In this document: in pieces, positions 24,746-36,560 of the stretch
Position numbering within the stretch: the first letter of the stretch is position 1
Layout: each line of letters starts with the position of its first letter
Assembly (NCBI GenBank): GCA_019321725.1
Contig: CM033108.1
Location: 6,342,060 to 6,406,059, forward strand
Source: Paulownia fortunei
Taxonomy: Eukaryota; Streptophyta; Magnoliopsida; Lamiales; Paulowniaceae
Length of the DNA: 64,000 nt
Reading direction: 5' to 3'
The notes under the pieces: generated by a model
What the model saw: only the letters and a program-made list of their open reading frames with translations
Database searches by the model: none
Told to the model about the DNA's origin: nothing
Position numbers and translations under genes: made by a program

Positions 24746-26785
24746 TATATGGTGGGTAATATAATATATATATATATATGTACACATATGTATACACGTG
24801 TAGTGTATACATATATATATGATGAGGATAAGTATATATATATATATAATATATATATATATATATACACATATGTATACACGTGTAGTATATACATATA
24901 TATTTGATAATGATAAGTATATATATAATTTATTACATTAGATTTCTTTAATACTAATGTTAAGGATAAGTATATATAAATGTATTATATTAGATTTCTT
25001 TAATACTAATATTAAGGATAAGTATATATATAATATATTATATTAGATTCCTTTAATACTAAGTAAAAACACCACACACACATTCACGATAGTAAAGGAA
25101 AGGAAAGAAGAGAAAAAAAAAAAGAAAAAGAAAAAGAAGAAAGGAGAAAGGAATAACAAATTTCAACCGTAGAAATTTGAGAAAATTTTGGGTAAGTCCA
25201 TTTTTATTTTTGTACTGATAAAAATATATGTTTATGTCGTTTATTTCTAATTTGAAAAAAAACTTTTTGATCTAAGTTAATTAGTTATTTACCTGTGAGA
25301 CAATAACTAATATACACCTTTAATTTGAAATTAGCTACGAATATTCGATTTTATTATCTTGTATTAATTGGATGACGAAATTAATTAAATTGAGAGATTG
25401 ATTATAGGATTATAACATATCAATTAAATAATATTAGAATAAATTTAAGACGAGAAATTAAGGTATTTAAAATGTACTAATTGGGGTGAAATATAAAAAT
25501 TTTAAGGTTTGATTGTTAATTAATTAAATTTAAGATTTAAAATCCCTTATGAAATTTGATATAGAAACCTATTGATTAAGAATGAAAATTAATACGTTAT
25601 AATTTTATAGGCTGCCTTATATCTAAGGTTAGAGAGGAGAATCTTGTTAACTTTCAGTAGGATATCAAATGTGAAAGGTAAGTGAAATTTTTTTTGCAAC
25701 TACAATGTATGGGCATAGTATTTCTTGGCTTATTTATATTAATATGATCCTTGTGTCTTGATGAGTGTTTTAATGAGTATTATAAATATCTTATAGTGCA
25801 TACGTTGTTTGGATGATGGGACATGTGATTTATTGTGTCATTAAACATGTCATTCATCAACATTTACACGTGCATGCATATCACATGCTCATAATTGAGG
25901 TTTTGCATGCATAACGTTATTTTCAGAAAGAAAATGTTTTGGTTGGCCACTACTAGTGTACCGAGACCCATGTGTGGCTTATTTATATGATATTTGGGGC
26001 ACCGTCAGTATTTCTTTTCGGAGGATCATAGAGGTTGACGGGGGTGTGCCTCTGGTGGTCACGAGATGGTGAACCACTTGACTGTACCCTTATCGACGCC
26101 GCTGGTGGGAAGACTTCTAGAGGGTCACAGGAGAAGACAGGGGGTGGACCTTTGGTGATCCCAAGAGATGGCCCCCAGACTGTGTCAATCTGTTTATGGC
26201 CATATGATTATTGATATTATTGAGAGCTCTATTCGGTACATAGTAAGTGGGTCAGTAATGGAAAATGATTTTTTAATGAACTATTTTTTTATGCATAATT
26301 TTGCATTCTTGTCATGATTTTATAGAAATACATTGCATTTAGGTTGGATTATTCTTCAACATGTATGATTTTTATTTACTGAGCATTAGCTCACGTAGTT
26401 CATGCATTATAGGTGAGTTTGATGATACTTGAAGCCATGGACTTATTGAGCGAGCGGCTGGAGCTCCTACAGGTTTTGAGGATCAGTGTACATGGATGAC
26501 GACCTGTTGGGATGGTTGTTAACTTATTTGATTTTGCATTCTATTGTATTAGGTTTGAGATTTGTATTATGTGTTACTTTTAAAACTTTTCTGTACATGA
26601 GTATGTAAATGTTATGGTTGTTATGAGTCCTCTGCAGGTATATATATTAGTTTGTGAGTGAAAAAAATAATTTATTATTTATTAAACTGTTATAGGAAAA
26701 AAAAATAGTACATGCACACAGAATTTATCATGTCAAAATTATTATATATATAAATATATGTGTGTGTAGTAATAGGGGTGTTACA
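24218..26785 (+). repeat. 3' LTR of gypsy element 1
   Basis: It begins TGTAATACCCGAGTC and ends GGGTGTTACA, with intact TG..CA ends. It is longer than the 5' copy mainly through expanded TA arrays (24698-24742, 24765-24780, 24833-24870) and small insertions such as the one near 25985-26010. Confidence 0.88.
24698..24742. repeat. (TA)n microsatellite in the 3' LTR
   Basis: An uninterrupted TA run of about 45 bp. The tyrosine/isoleucine-rich frames that cross it on the minus strand are artefacts of the repeat. Confidence 0.85.
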
Positions 26786-26883
26786 TTACCGAAGAAAGCA
26801 CGACCAGTGTGTACTTATCGATCGGTCTACAGAAAATCCGCAAGCTACGTAATGAGACCCATTTTGCCATACTTTATGTTTGA
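26786..26883 (+). pseudogene. Possible first exon split by gypsy element 1 (right part)
   Basis: TTACC is the right copy of the target duplication. Joined to the left part at 17339, the frame continues from Glu (26791) through LQKIRKLR to TGA at 26881. A GT at 26849 could be a splice donor. No downstream exon is recognised, so this stays speculative. Confidence 0.28.
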
Positions 26884-27763
26884 AACATACAATGGGTTAT
26901 AATTGATGAGATTTTTTTGAATTGTTGTGAGGTTGTTTGCGATTAAGAAAAGATTCATAGGAAAAGTAACTCAATTTACTATATGCAGTATTTTTTCTTT
27001 GATTTTGGTGATGATTGTTCTTATCTGTATGTGGGTCAGATTGGGGGAGGTCAGTTCGATTTATATATCAGCGTGATTTATTTTGTTGGCGTTGTTTTCT
27101 TCAAGCAATATGTGTGCATCTTGCCATTTTTACTATGGTTCGTCTAAGTTATGTCTAGAATGGTTTTATCTTTCGTATTGTTGTTACCTGATTCTAGGTT
27201 GTTCTGATGGTGGTGAAGAATTGTTGTTCATATGTTGGGTAATGACATATCTTTAAATAAAATCATATAATATTGAGTAAATGTTTGGAAAGTTGTCTAT
27301 TAAACTCTGAATAAGTGTCAAAGGTGTTTTGCTTGTACAAATATTGTGATGACATTTTTTAGTTCAGGTATTTATGCATATTACTTGTAAATTACTTGCG
27401 TTCATCAAACAACCAATTGAGTCCGGCTGGAACACATATTGTAATTATCGACGTGCACCCATTTTTTAACTATGCATGACCTATATGATACATTCAGTGC
27501 CTACATGGCAAATATGTTTGTGTTTGAAAATGTTGTACAAATGGATTTGTACTCTGTTGTTGTATAGGTTGCATCCATTTTATATTATACAAATTGGGAC
27601 CTTAATGATTAGCGACCAAATATATATTTAGAAAATCTCCTATATTATTACCCAATAATTGTATTAGTAGCATTTGTGGATAAAATATTTTATAAACAAG
27701 TGTTTGGTATTATAAATGGATGGAAGTTCCGATAATTCAATTCTAAGTCAAATTCAGTTCTAA
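26884..27763. other. Unassigned spacer
   Basis: Base composition is a little less AT-rich than in the neighbouring spacers, with scattered T-rich, polypyrimidine-like tracts, but no exon or transposon domain is recognised. It could include intron sequence of the candidate gene split by gypsy 1. Confidence 0.3.
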
Positions 27764-28155
27764 GTCCACTTAGATTAACTTGTACGATTAGTTTTGCTAT
27801 TTTCCTAATATAAAGGCAAAAGCAAAATGTCAAAGACATATATGACCTATTCCTTGTAAGTCTATCAGTATTAATCCTTAAAAAATTTCACACTTTTTCT
27901 CAATCCTTAGATTTGGACTTGACCAGATGTCATTTATCCAAATTTAATTAGTTTAAGTAGAACAAAATAGTTAGGTTAATAGAAAATTAAAAGAATATTA
28001 ATATATTTCACATAAAAAGAATGCACATACTTTATCTTTATATCACTTTCATGAATGAGAGTATGTTCTCCTATTATATTATCTAATATTCTAAAGCTCG
28101 TGTTTAGTTTTGATTTTTCATAAATGCACATATTTCTCTCTTATAATTTTATCGA

Positions 28156-28377
28156 TGTAACTTGCTGCCACGATCTGGTGAGATTCAGTCCTTTGTCGCT
28201 TCGATTCGTCCCTCCCGCTATCTCCTCTTAATCGTAATGGTCAAGAAGTTTTCCTTGCACACCTTCCGATACGCCCAACGTACCCAAGCAGTACCTTGTG
28301 ATATGGTTCGATCGATGATGAGTTTCACTGAACTTCCTCTTTCATTCTGAGACTATACTCTAGAAACGACGACATAT
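28156..28377. other. Unassigned insert beside a gypsy pol fragment
   Basis: It begins TGTAACTTGCTGCCACG and is GC-richer than its flanks. It has no counterpart in the other copy of the repeat, and nothing in it is recognised. The 62-codon plus-strand frame at 28162-28350 has no family resemblance. Confidence 0.35.
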
Positions 28378-28529
28378 ACTTGCTATGCATTTCTTCTTCT
28401 CTTTTCCACATGACCTCTTCTATAGAATTATTCCTCCACAATAATTTAACAAGTCAAATCTTTTTCGTTCTCAACTCTTTCTCCTTCTGATCCAGAATTT
28501 GCATTGGTTTCTTTTCATAGGCTAAATCA
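28378..28529 (-). pseudogene. Reversed fragment of gypsy chromodomain-region pol
   Basis: Read on the minus strand it closely follows gypsy element 2 at about 60758-60908: gatttagcctat, gcaaatt, gatcagaaggag, gttgagaacgaaaaagatt, tggaggaat, gaagaggtca, agagaagaagaaatgca. This is the end of the integrase region plus the chromodomain-like tail. It carries at least one stop and is clearly a captured scrap, not a gene. Confidence 0.8.
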
Positions 28530-29083
28530 TAAGTCATTTCAATCCAATATTAAATTTCACACCAACGCACCAAATTTAATATATATATATATATATATAT
28601 ATATCCTTATTTTCCCCCAAATTTGTTTTAATTAAAATTTTAATTTCATTTGTATGCGATACTGTATATTCAATTAATTAATAATTTTAATTAATTTATT
28701 TAATTTAATTATTATTTTACAAATATATTTGTAATAATTAAGTGTAATAATTAACAATTAATTAACATTTTATAAAAATTAACATAACATATAATAAGTA
28801 AATATATTAACATAACATTACTTGTAAAAATCTGTGTTAGTATCTTTCTTTATTGATAGTCATTGCAATGTTTGGTTTTGTAATATAATCAATAAATATA
28901 AATTTAATTATATGTAATTTTTTATTTAATAGAATTAATAGTAATAAAATATAAAAAATAAATAACTTTTAAAATAAATTAATTAATGATAGTTATTAAA
29001 AAAGTAAAAATACAATACTTAATTGGTATAACATTTGGTATTATGGGAATATATATTTATTATAAAGGTCAACTTGATCGGTT

Positions 29084-29767
29084 TAATTTCCGAGTTTAAA
29101 ATCTTTTAAACCTTTTGAACCCTAAAATTTAATATTTTCTTTTGGGATTACTCTTTTACCAAAGTATAAATCTTCACAACACAGAGAAACCCTTTCACAA
29201 TCCGAATTCCAGATGCAATACAAAAACAGCTCCTTTTACCAACAGATATAAATCGAGTTCAAAGCAGAAACTCAATTCAATTAAAGAAATATTCACAGAA
29301 AAAAAGAAAAACAGAAATAATCCTGTTGAAGAAAGCAATAAGGGGAGTGTCATCCAATATCATTGAAGCACAATTCCATGGATTTCAACGTGGAGAAGGC
29401 TCAAGCAGAAAGGATGAAACTTAACAGTCTTTTGCTCTGCGCACAGATAAAATCTCAGGAATCATTGCGAGAAAGATTCCCAGAAGAACTATGTGCGATT
29501 TTATATTCCCAAAAAAAAAAGGTAAAACAAAAGAAGAAGAGAGTATCACATTGTTACTCACACATGGAAGTAGTTGAAGGCTGCCGAGTAGAAACACAGA
29601 ACCCTAATTCACAAGTCAGAGCAACTCTGCTTCTTTATAGAGAGAGACGGGGTTACGCCCTAAAGGTCGTGAGGGCAAAATCTATGATTGACATATTTAC
29701 CCTTGGGTGTTTTTCAAAATCTTTAATTGACATATTTACCCTTGTATGTTTCCCTCGTCCGCTCTTT

Positions 29768-29826
<59 letters not shown>

Positions 29827-31117
29827 AGCGATAGACATATATGAAAATTTTATTTATTGTGTTTTCAATGTCTATTTTTTTATAATGGATATAATTTTTC
29901 TCTCTGAAAATTATAAGATACTAGACGCGTAAAGATAGTAAGTTTCAAAGTGTTTTTTTTTTTTCCTTTTTTAGTTAAATATTCTTTAACTAGACAAGTG
30001 ATTAGGCATGAATCTCTTTCACTCTAGTAATCTTGATAAAAAAAGCCGGTGAGAAAGAAGCAAAATAAGCATGGAGAAAAGGTTAAAGAAAACAAAGTAA
30101 AATGTAAAATAATTAGCCGTTAAGCTATCCATGGACTGGGCTCAAAACATGATTTGAGCTATGAGCACGTTGACATAGATGATGATCAGAGCAAGTTATA
30201 TGTTAAATCTAAAATTCTGAATCCCAGTCCAACCCTAGGTGAACTAGGACGGGACTAGATGAGTTAATGGTTGGTTTTTTTTTTTTTTTGGTGTCAAAAA
30301 ATCATGTGTGTTTTGTTAAAAATAAAAGTAGAGTAGAATATAAATGTTAATTTTCCAAATAGAGGTTCTTATTGCAAATAAAAAATGAGAAAACCAAATG
30401 TAATTAATTGAAAAAATTATAACTATCAATTACAAGTGATTAAAATGGCCGGCTAACTATAGCGAATTTGTTTTTTGTCGGACCTAATATTCATGTCCTT
30501 TAAATTTAATTGTCATAGGCCCATTACCACTTAGAACTAGTTGAACGAGCTAGGAGGACACCCCAAGCATTTCGACACCCTATTCATTGCTATTTGCTTC
30601 CAACATATTATTATAATTATTATTTAAATAAATAAGGATTTTGGCATATTTGGAATTGTAAATCCAATTTTAAGTGTTTGGAACTAATAGATTTAAAACT
30701 GAAGTTGTTTTATTTTAATGCATTCCATGGGAATATGTTCCACAATTTTTGTTTTTGTTTTCAAAAATTATTTTCATTATCAATTTATTCTTTTCTCCAA
30801 TACTCCTTCCTTGCATAGTTACTCCGACATTACAAATTTTTTAACACATATCAAGTTCAAACTCATCAACTCTAACAAAGATTAGATCAAGATTTCCGAA
30901 ATCTTGAATATGAAACCCCTAAGTGGAAATCTAAGCCCAAACTTATCCAGAGTTGTCAGCCGGGTACACACAAAACGGCCTATTCTCATTGTTATACACT
31001 TTTTAACCAACACATTCAAACAGCCCATCTGGAATAGAAGAAGACATTTGTACCCCCTTCATTTCTTTTCCACGGCCAGTAGCCAGGCAGCCAGTTCATT
31101 TGAATCAGGGTGTTGAT
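29084..31117. other. Spacer with an A-rich segment and an ATT microsatellite
   Basis: No gene is recognised on either strand. 29150-29640 is moderately GC and A-rich; on the minus strand it has CTATAAAG near 29632-29640, a weak promoter-like signal with no coding sequence after it. The 154-codon plus-strand frame at 29363-29827 runs into the ATT repeat and looks fortuitous. Confidence 0.4.
29768..29823. repeat. (ATT)n microsatellite
   Basis: About 19 uninterrupted trinucleotide units. It creates poly-isoleucine in frames on both strands. Confidence 0.92.
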
Positions 31118-31686
31118 AGTCAGTCACAATATATTTCTTCGATATCAGAACAGTAACAGTAACGAACACCAACACAAATGCATGTCCAGAATGTTGAGCT
31201 ATCCATCCTCAAAACACTCATAGCTCATACACCAATAGTACTATTGAACAAAATCAACCATAACCAGAGCCGAGAACAACTCATTAGGTCAAAAAACAAA
31301 GGAATAAACAATAAAATCAAAATCAGAATTATCTTTTATATACAAGACAAAGAAGAGAAGCTTCAAGCCTTCAAATTCAAATTTAGAAGTTCTCCAGTAT
31401 AGTACTACATGCATAAGCCAGTGAACCACAGTTACCATGCTACTTGATGCTATCAAATAAATGACAGCATTCACAGCCACAGATATTTCAATAAAAATAA
31501 GTTTCCTCTTCAAACTTCCTGGAGCCAGGATATCACAAAAATACATCCTAAACTAGCTTATATCAAACCTGAAGATTTGCCAAAGGCCAGCAAGTTCAGT
31601 TCGCATGACTAGCAAGCACTGCATAATGGGCATTTCCAGGCAAAGAACCTTGAATATTACATAGGACAAATGCCGTCTCAATAACA
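31118..31686 (-). other. Probable 3' UTR and downstream region of the Ser/Arg-rich gene
   Basis: Sequence after the TGA at 31689-31687 has a base composition like the gene's exons for about 300-500 bp and no retroelement signature. The exact polyadenylation site cannot be fixed. Minus-strand frames here (for example 31289-31546) are probably untranslated. Confidence 0.4.
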
Positions 31687-34600
31687 TCAATCATAACTAG
31701 CATTCAAGAACTTCAACAGTTCATTTCGATTGTTCTCCGCCAGCTTGTCCTCCTTTGTTTTCTCAAGCTTCAGCAATATCTACAAAAGAAAGCATGATAC
31801 CGTGCTTATGCCCATATGTAATAGCAACAATATGTATTAATAGCTGCTTCATAAGCTGCATGGAGAATAGTGAACATACAACCAGCAAAATATTCAATAT
31901 TATAGTCAACCTTCTTAAATACACTAAGTTTTCCACAACTGAATGTCTCTCTAATTATTTGAGATCAAACGGCCAGGTTTCTTGTGCCATATTTCTACAT
32001 CCGTGTATACCACAGTAATTCAGAAAAGTTCTTACTCACCAATGTTTTTATGTAAAAATACAGATATTAACTAAGAAAACAGGGACAACAGCACAGACCT
32101 TTCACGAGATTTGGTCTAAATACAGGTAAACCCCCTCAACTTTTTGAAATTACATTCACCTCCCCTCACACTAACAACTGTTAGAAAACCCAACCTTTTT
32201 TATCAAATGACTTTTTACCCACAAAAAGTTACACTAGCCTTGCTTGATGTCAGTCCAAATTATATGGGACAAGTCTACGGTTTGTCAATTTACAATTAAC
32301 TTCTTTGAAGATTTTTTATTTCATAATTACACTCCTGCAGTTTATCCAAGAAAATCATGAAAAATTTTAAAAATCCAAAAACACTTTTAACCCTACACAA
32401 AGTTATATGTCAAAATCAAACTTCGGGTTTATAGTGCGCTAAGATTTGGACCATCATCTCTTCATACATATAGTCAATAGGTTGTTCACGTGATGGTGGT
32501 AACCACACTGCAACGATCACTAATTTTAGAAAATAGAAGATAATGGAATAAAAAATAAAACATAGGATGTATTTGTAACTAATTTCTCAATACTAATTGG
32601 CTATTTCTAATCCCAAATGCAATGGAACAACATTTTAATTAAATTAGTTTAGTATGCGCTTATTTATATTATATATATAATTTTTAAGTTTTATGATATG
32701 TATAGATATTAAATTTTGAAGGAAGTTAGTGTAAATTAGATAAATCTTAGGGGATTTGTCTATAATTGGACAAACCTCATGGGAGGTTTTTGTAAATTGG
32801 GACAAACCTCAAGGGTTTAAACTTGTCATGTTCACAAAACAATGATTCCAAGGATAAAATCAGATTTTGATAATAAAAAATTGCCAACATCGACTTTTTC
32901 CATTACGGAGACTAACCATTGGGATTATCCATAGGATTACAACAAATATTAGGGGAGGTGGCTGTAATTTTAGAAACTCAAGGGGGTCTAAGTGTATTTA
33001 GATCAAACTCGGAAAGTTTCTGTAATCTACCCCTGCATAGTAAATATTTCAGAAAATTAAAGTCTTCACCATTTATAAATTTTCAACATTGTCACTGTTC
33101 CGCATTCTAAGTCTAATATTCTTTGACTCAATAATTAACATCTTTAGGGATAGTTTTCTTCATACCCAGTCATAACAAGAAAAAGTTTGTAGTAGACTAG
33201 TACATAAAATTACCCCCCATCTTTAGTCTACAACTAGAATAAACTCTTACAGTTGGTGCCAGTTACACTTTCGTTGGATGCAATTTTTAGAGAGACAAAT
33301 TAACTTGATGGGGTGCAGAGGTTCTATTGTGAACCACAAAGACCAAGAGAATAAGTTAAGCCAATGTTTGTGAATGTAAACTAACACATATGCCACTTGA
33401 ATGCACATAAGCTTCTATATGCAGAGGTAGGGATAAGCCACACCTTTTTCCCAGAGACGGCACTGCGACGAGCACTGTCATCTTTGTCCCTTCCCAAGAA
33501 CTGGATGAGATATAGAGTTCATTAGCAAACAACTCTGTCTGACCCTTTAAATTATCTATTTTTATACTTTCATCCATCGGGGCAAGGGGGAGGGGGAACC
33601 AAATTTAAATAAAAGAAGTAAAAACCTTAGAAAGCTGCACAGGACCACCATTCTCCTCTTGCTGCTTCTGTATATGGCTCACATTGGCAGGACAAAACCA
33701 AGCCAGAAACATCCAGGCAAGCCAAACAAGAGCCATGTCATCATGTCACAGACACCAGCTCCAATTTCGAAGAGCCATTCATAAAAGGCAGAAAGTACCA
33801 TAAGAACCTCATATTAAAGAATTATATGCATAAACGAAAAAAAAAAAAAAAACTGTGCTAAAACAACCGTAAGTTAACATATAGAATTCCAACTTTAAGA
33901 ACAATTCGGTGGCCTTAAAATTCAAAAAATAAAAATTTATGCTTCTGCAAAAAGTTCCATCATAAAATAAAGATCCAGTGAGTAAACAAAACATGACAAG
34001 CTAGAATGAGAATACATTCTCTACCTCTTTAGCTTTTTGTTTATGGCGTCTATGGCTATGACTTTTCCCTTTCTCTTTATCTTTGTTCTGAAATGCAAGA
34101 GACCAGTCAATCAGTAATAATGCAGGACAAGATATATTAATCAACAAGTCAGTAAACTCCTTCAAATGACCACCTTCTTTGATCTATCATTCCGTTTATG
34201 CCTCTTTGAATGATGGGATGCTTGATGTTCACTGTCAGAGGAACTGATTTCAAAAATGGAAATAAAATAAAATTTAGTAGAGGTGATCACTTCCATCTCA
34301 TAGTCACAGTATAACAAACAGACAGATAAGCAGGCGAAAATTGTTAACAGTATTTTCAGTAGCAGCAGGAACAAAAGATCTTAAGCATGTTAAACTTCTT
34401 TATCAACATACATAGATAAACGTCATTGACCTATGGCAGTTTATTTCACTAAAAACAAATACATAAACAATGAGATCTAGCTTCATATAAAGTTTTAATG
34501 TGTCCATTAACTTTTTCTTGCTAGTTTTTGCATGCTCACTATCACTAAGATTCCACATTGCTAACAAGAACAATTTGCTTCTAAGATCAGAAAAGATAAT

Positions 34601-36105
34601 TATTGGAATAGACTCGTGATTTGATTTTTAATTTAGTGTTTCTATAGCTTGTCGTGCAATCACAGACACCTTTATAGCTTGTCCATTAACCTATCGCCAT
34701 ACCCAGCCTTGTTATGGCCAATTTCTGCTTTAAGAGATAGATCCTCTTCGTCACCGGATTTGTAGGGGTGTTTGCTATATGGTTAACCAACCAAATGGAA
34801 CCAAAATTGAAATTTTGGTATGGTTAACAATATTAAATAAATGAAGCATTAGAGACTGGAGCATGGAAATGATTTTCAGTTAATGATTGAATTCAGCATT
34901 CCATCCTCCTATGTTCAATGCCTATTTGAAACTCCAATTGTCTAAAAAATTGTAAAATTTCTGAGTCAAGTTGCCAATTATCACTTGAACTTGTATTTTT
35001 CCTGAAATTTCTAAGAGATGCACACTAAGTACAATCATGTTTGTTAATGAAATTTCAAACCATCAAAGAAAAGAAAAACACAGATATTAATAAGGAGTGC
35101 AGGGACTGTAAATTCTATATATTCAATGCTACAATAAAAAGAAAAATACTGTAACACATTCAAACAAAGACCACGGGCTGTGTAATGTCAAGAACAGATA
35201 GTTACAAAACATCATCCAACATATTCATACTCCTGCAGTAGAATGAAAAGACGTATTTGTGCCATATAAAACAAAATTTTAGCTAAAATGTTACGCAAAA
35301 GGCCATCTGATAATCACCTAGAACATGGTAAGGAAATGTAGTCTGGCCGATGAAGCAATGCAACAATATAGAACAAAAGCAAGAAATGATAACCACATCA
35401 CCATTCTATAAAATAGAAAGGTTCTATCTGTTGATTATAAAAAATTCATCAAATTTACTTAGACATTTTATTTTCAGCCAATCACCATAAAATTGATATA
35501 AAAAGATCAAAGTTAAGCCACCTGTGATGCATCCTTACTTGTAGTTATGTATGTCATAAAATTCTGTATGACTGGCTACAAATCATTTTCACTCAAAACT
35601 AGTTCTTTAAAGCCCAAACCTTTCTTAAGTATAAAGTAATTTTTGTGAACTCTTGTTTTGATTTTGGAAAGAATCCAGGTTTGTCTGCTACAAAACTGGA
35701 TTGATTTCCTTCCAGACAAGAGAATGCACTAACAATATCCTTTTTTTACTATGTCAAAAACATTATATTGGACTATTGACGAAGCTGCACGATAAAAGAT
35801 ATTAGTTCATCGTTGAAAAATCGACGGCAAATCCTAAAACATCTTTTAAGCATTAACTACTTTGTAGTTTAACTTAGCCAAACTAGAAAATCTAGTGTAC
35901 AAAGATTCATGTTAATTCAGAAAGATTTGGTCTGATCCCGTTACTTGAGTTTCTAATCGGACCCTAAAGAATAAAAATCTGAATCGAGTTACCAAAATAT
36001 AAACACTAATCAACAAATTCACAGATAGATAAGCAAACCCATCAAGCAGGAATTCAGCTTTAAGTAAACGAATGAACAAAAGAAAAGAAGAGAGAGAGAG
36101 GGAGA

Positions 36106-36149
<44 letters not shown>

Positions 36150-36435
36150 TTCAAAATCGAGATCCATAAAACAGAGAGATTCAACACAAAAGCATACATA
36201 ACAAGTAGTTCTATGATCGCGACCTGTAATCTTCAGAGGAGGAGGAGGAGGTGTAGCCTTCAGAGGAAGAGGACGAATGACGCCTACGACGACGTTTTGA
36301 CTGGGAGCGGCTCTTTTTGCTGACTTTGAGAGGGTCCCTCTCGGTTCTGTGACGACGATGGTGGCGGCGGCGGCGACTGCGTGATGCGTCGGAGGACGAA
36401 GTCGACGTCGTTGGGGACGACGGAGAGGCTGCCAT
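31687..36435 (-). CDS. Small Ser/Arg/Lys-rich conserved plant protein, probably nuclear, six exons
   Basis: Exons on the minus strand: 36435-36224, 34243-34174, 34087-34025, 33667-33626, 33500-33444, 31779-31687. All introns are GT..AG, and the exon lengths (212, 70, 63, 42, 57, 93) keep one frame for 178 residues. The N-terminal 70 residues are Ser- and Arg-rich (SRSRRRRHHRRHR, basic stretches suitable for nuclear import, then runs of Ser with acidic residues). The middle is Lys/His-rich (SKRHKRNDRSKK, HSHRRHKQKAKE). The C-terminal 60 residues are the conserved part: GGPVQLSKFLGRDKDD, RRSAVSGKK, then ILLKLEKTKEDK ending LLKFLNASYD. I recognise the tail as conserved among plant proteins but cannot assign a function. 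The composition suggests an RNA-processing-associated factor (inference). No RRM, zinc finger or membrane segment is present. Confidence 0.85.
32099..33016. mobile_element. MITE-like inverted-repeat element in intron 5
   Basis: About 68 bp at 32099-32166 (ctttcacgag, gtctaaataca, accccctcaa, gaaattaca, cacctcccct) recurs in reverse complement at 32950-33016 (aggggaggtg, tgtaatttt, aagggggtct, tgtatttagat, ctcggaaag). The 0.92-kb element has no coding capacity and lies wholly in the 1.66-kb last intron of the Ser/Arg-rich gene. The ends are not sharp and a target duplication was not identified, so the superfamily is open. Confidence 0.75.
36090..36147. repeat. (GA)n microsatellite in intron 1 of the Ser/Arg-rich gene
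   Basis: A GA run with a few GGGA interruptions starts about 75 nt beyond the exon 1 donor (36223-36222). In the transcript (minus strand) it is a CU repeat. It makes false Ser/Leu or Arg/Glu frames. Confidence 0.9.
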
Positions 36436-36510
36436 TGAAACTATTAGAATGTGTTAATGGTCATCGATTCATAGCTCAAGTCGATTTAAAGGGATTTGGG
36501 CGAATGATAC

Positions 36511-36559
36511 GACGTCGCCTCTATTAAATCAAGACCTTGTCTTGGTTCGTAATTATATA
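36511..36559 (-). promoter_or_regulatory. Candidate core promoter of the Ser/Arg-rich gene
   Basis: On the minus strand TATATAA (36559-36553) lies about 120 bp upstream of the ATG at 36435. It is followed by a palindromic GACGTC with an ACGT core (36511-36516), the core bound by plant bZIP factors. The assignment rests on position only. Confidence 0.4.
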
Positions 36560-36560
36560 A

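Larger units (their letters stand above)
17357..26785 (+). mobile_element. Gypsy element 1 (chromovirus, Tekay/Del-like), full structure, inactive
   Basis: The 9.4-kb element consists of a 2.46-kb LTR, a degenerate primer site, gag-protease-RT-RNaseH-integrase-chromodomain remnants in that order, a polypurine tract and a 2.57-kb LTR. Integrase lies after RNase H, which is the Ty3/gypsy order. The end of the polyprotein (LRKYV...VPVELRSDLSYE-like text followed by EEATWE-type residues) fits the chromodomain branch. Stops, frameshifts and a gag deletion make it defective. The LTR pair differs by about 110 bp in length and many substitutions, so it is older than gypsy element 2. Confidence 0.9.
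27764..29083. repeat. Second copy of the 14.8-16.2 kb repeat
   Basis: From gtccacttagattaacttg to aacttgatcggt it follows 14920-15910 in the same orientation. Long stretches are almost identical (for example 27775-28150 against 14932-15312, and 28575-29080 against 15410-15905). It starts inside the end repeat, and its middle (28156-28529) has been replaced by unrelated sequence. Confidence 0.8.

Noticed and set aside
24504..24897. Two long minus-strand frames rich in Tyr and Ile
   Set aside because: They are translations of the (TA)n arrays in the gypsy 1 3' LTR, with no protein-like composition.
29363..29827. 154-codon plus-strand frame
   Set aside because: It ends in poly-Ile from the ATT microsatellite, has no recognisable domain, and sits in spacer DNA with no supporting promoter or splice context.
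34760..34830. Short inverted-looking 'ggttaaccaaccaaatgg' and 'ggtatggttaac' pair in intron 1 of the Ser/Arg-rich gene
   Set aside because: The arms are too short and imperfect to support an element or a regulatory hairpin.
36072..36323. Arg/Glu-rich plus-strand frame
   Set aside because: It is produced by the (GA)n microsatellite and by antisense of exon 1 of the Ser/Arg-rich gene.
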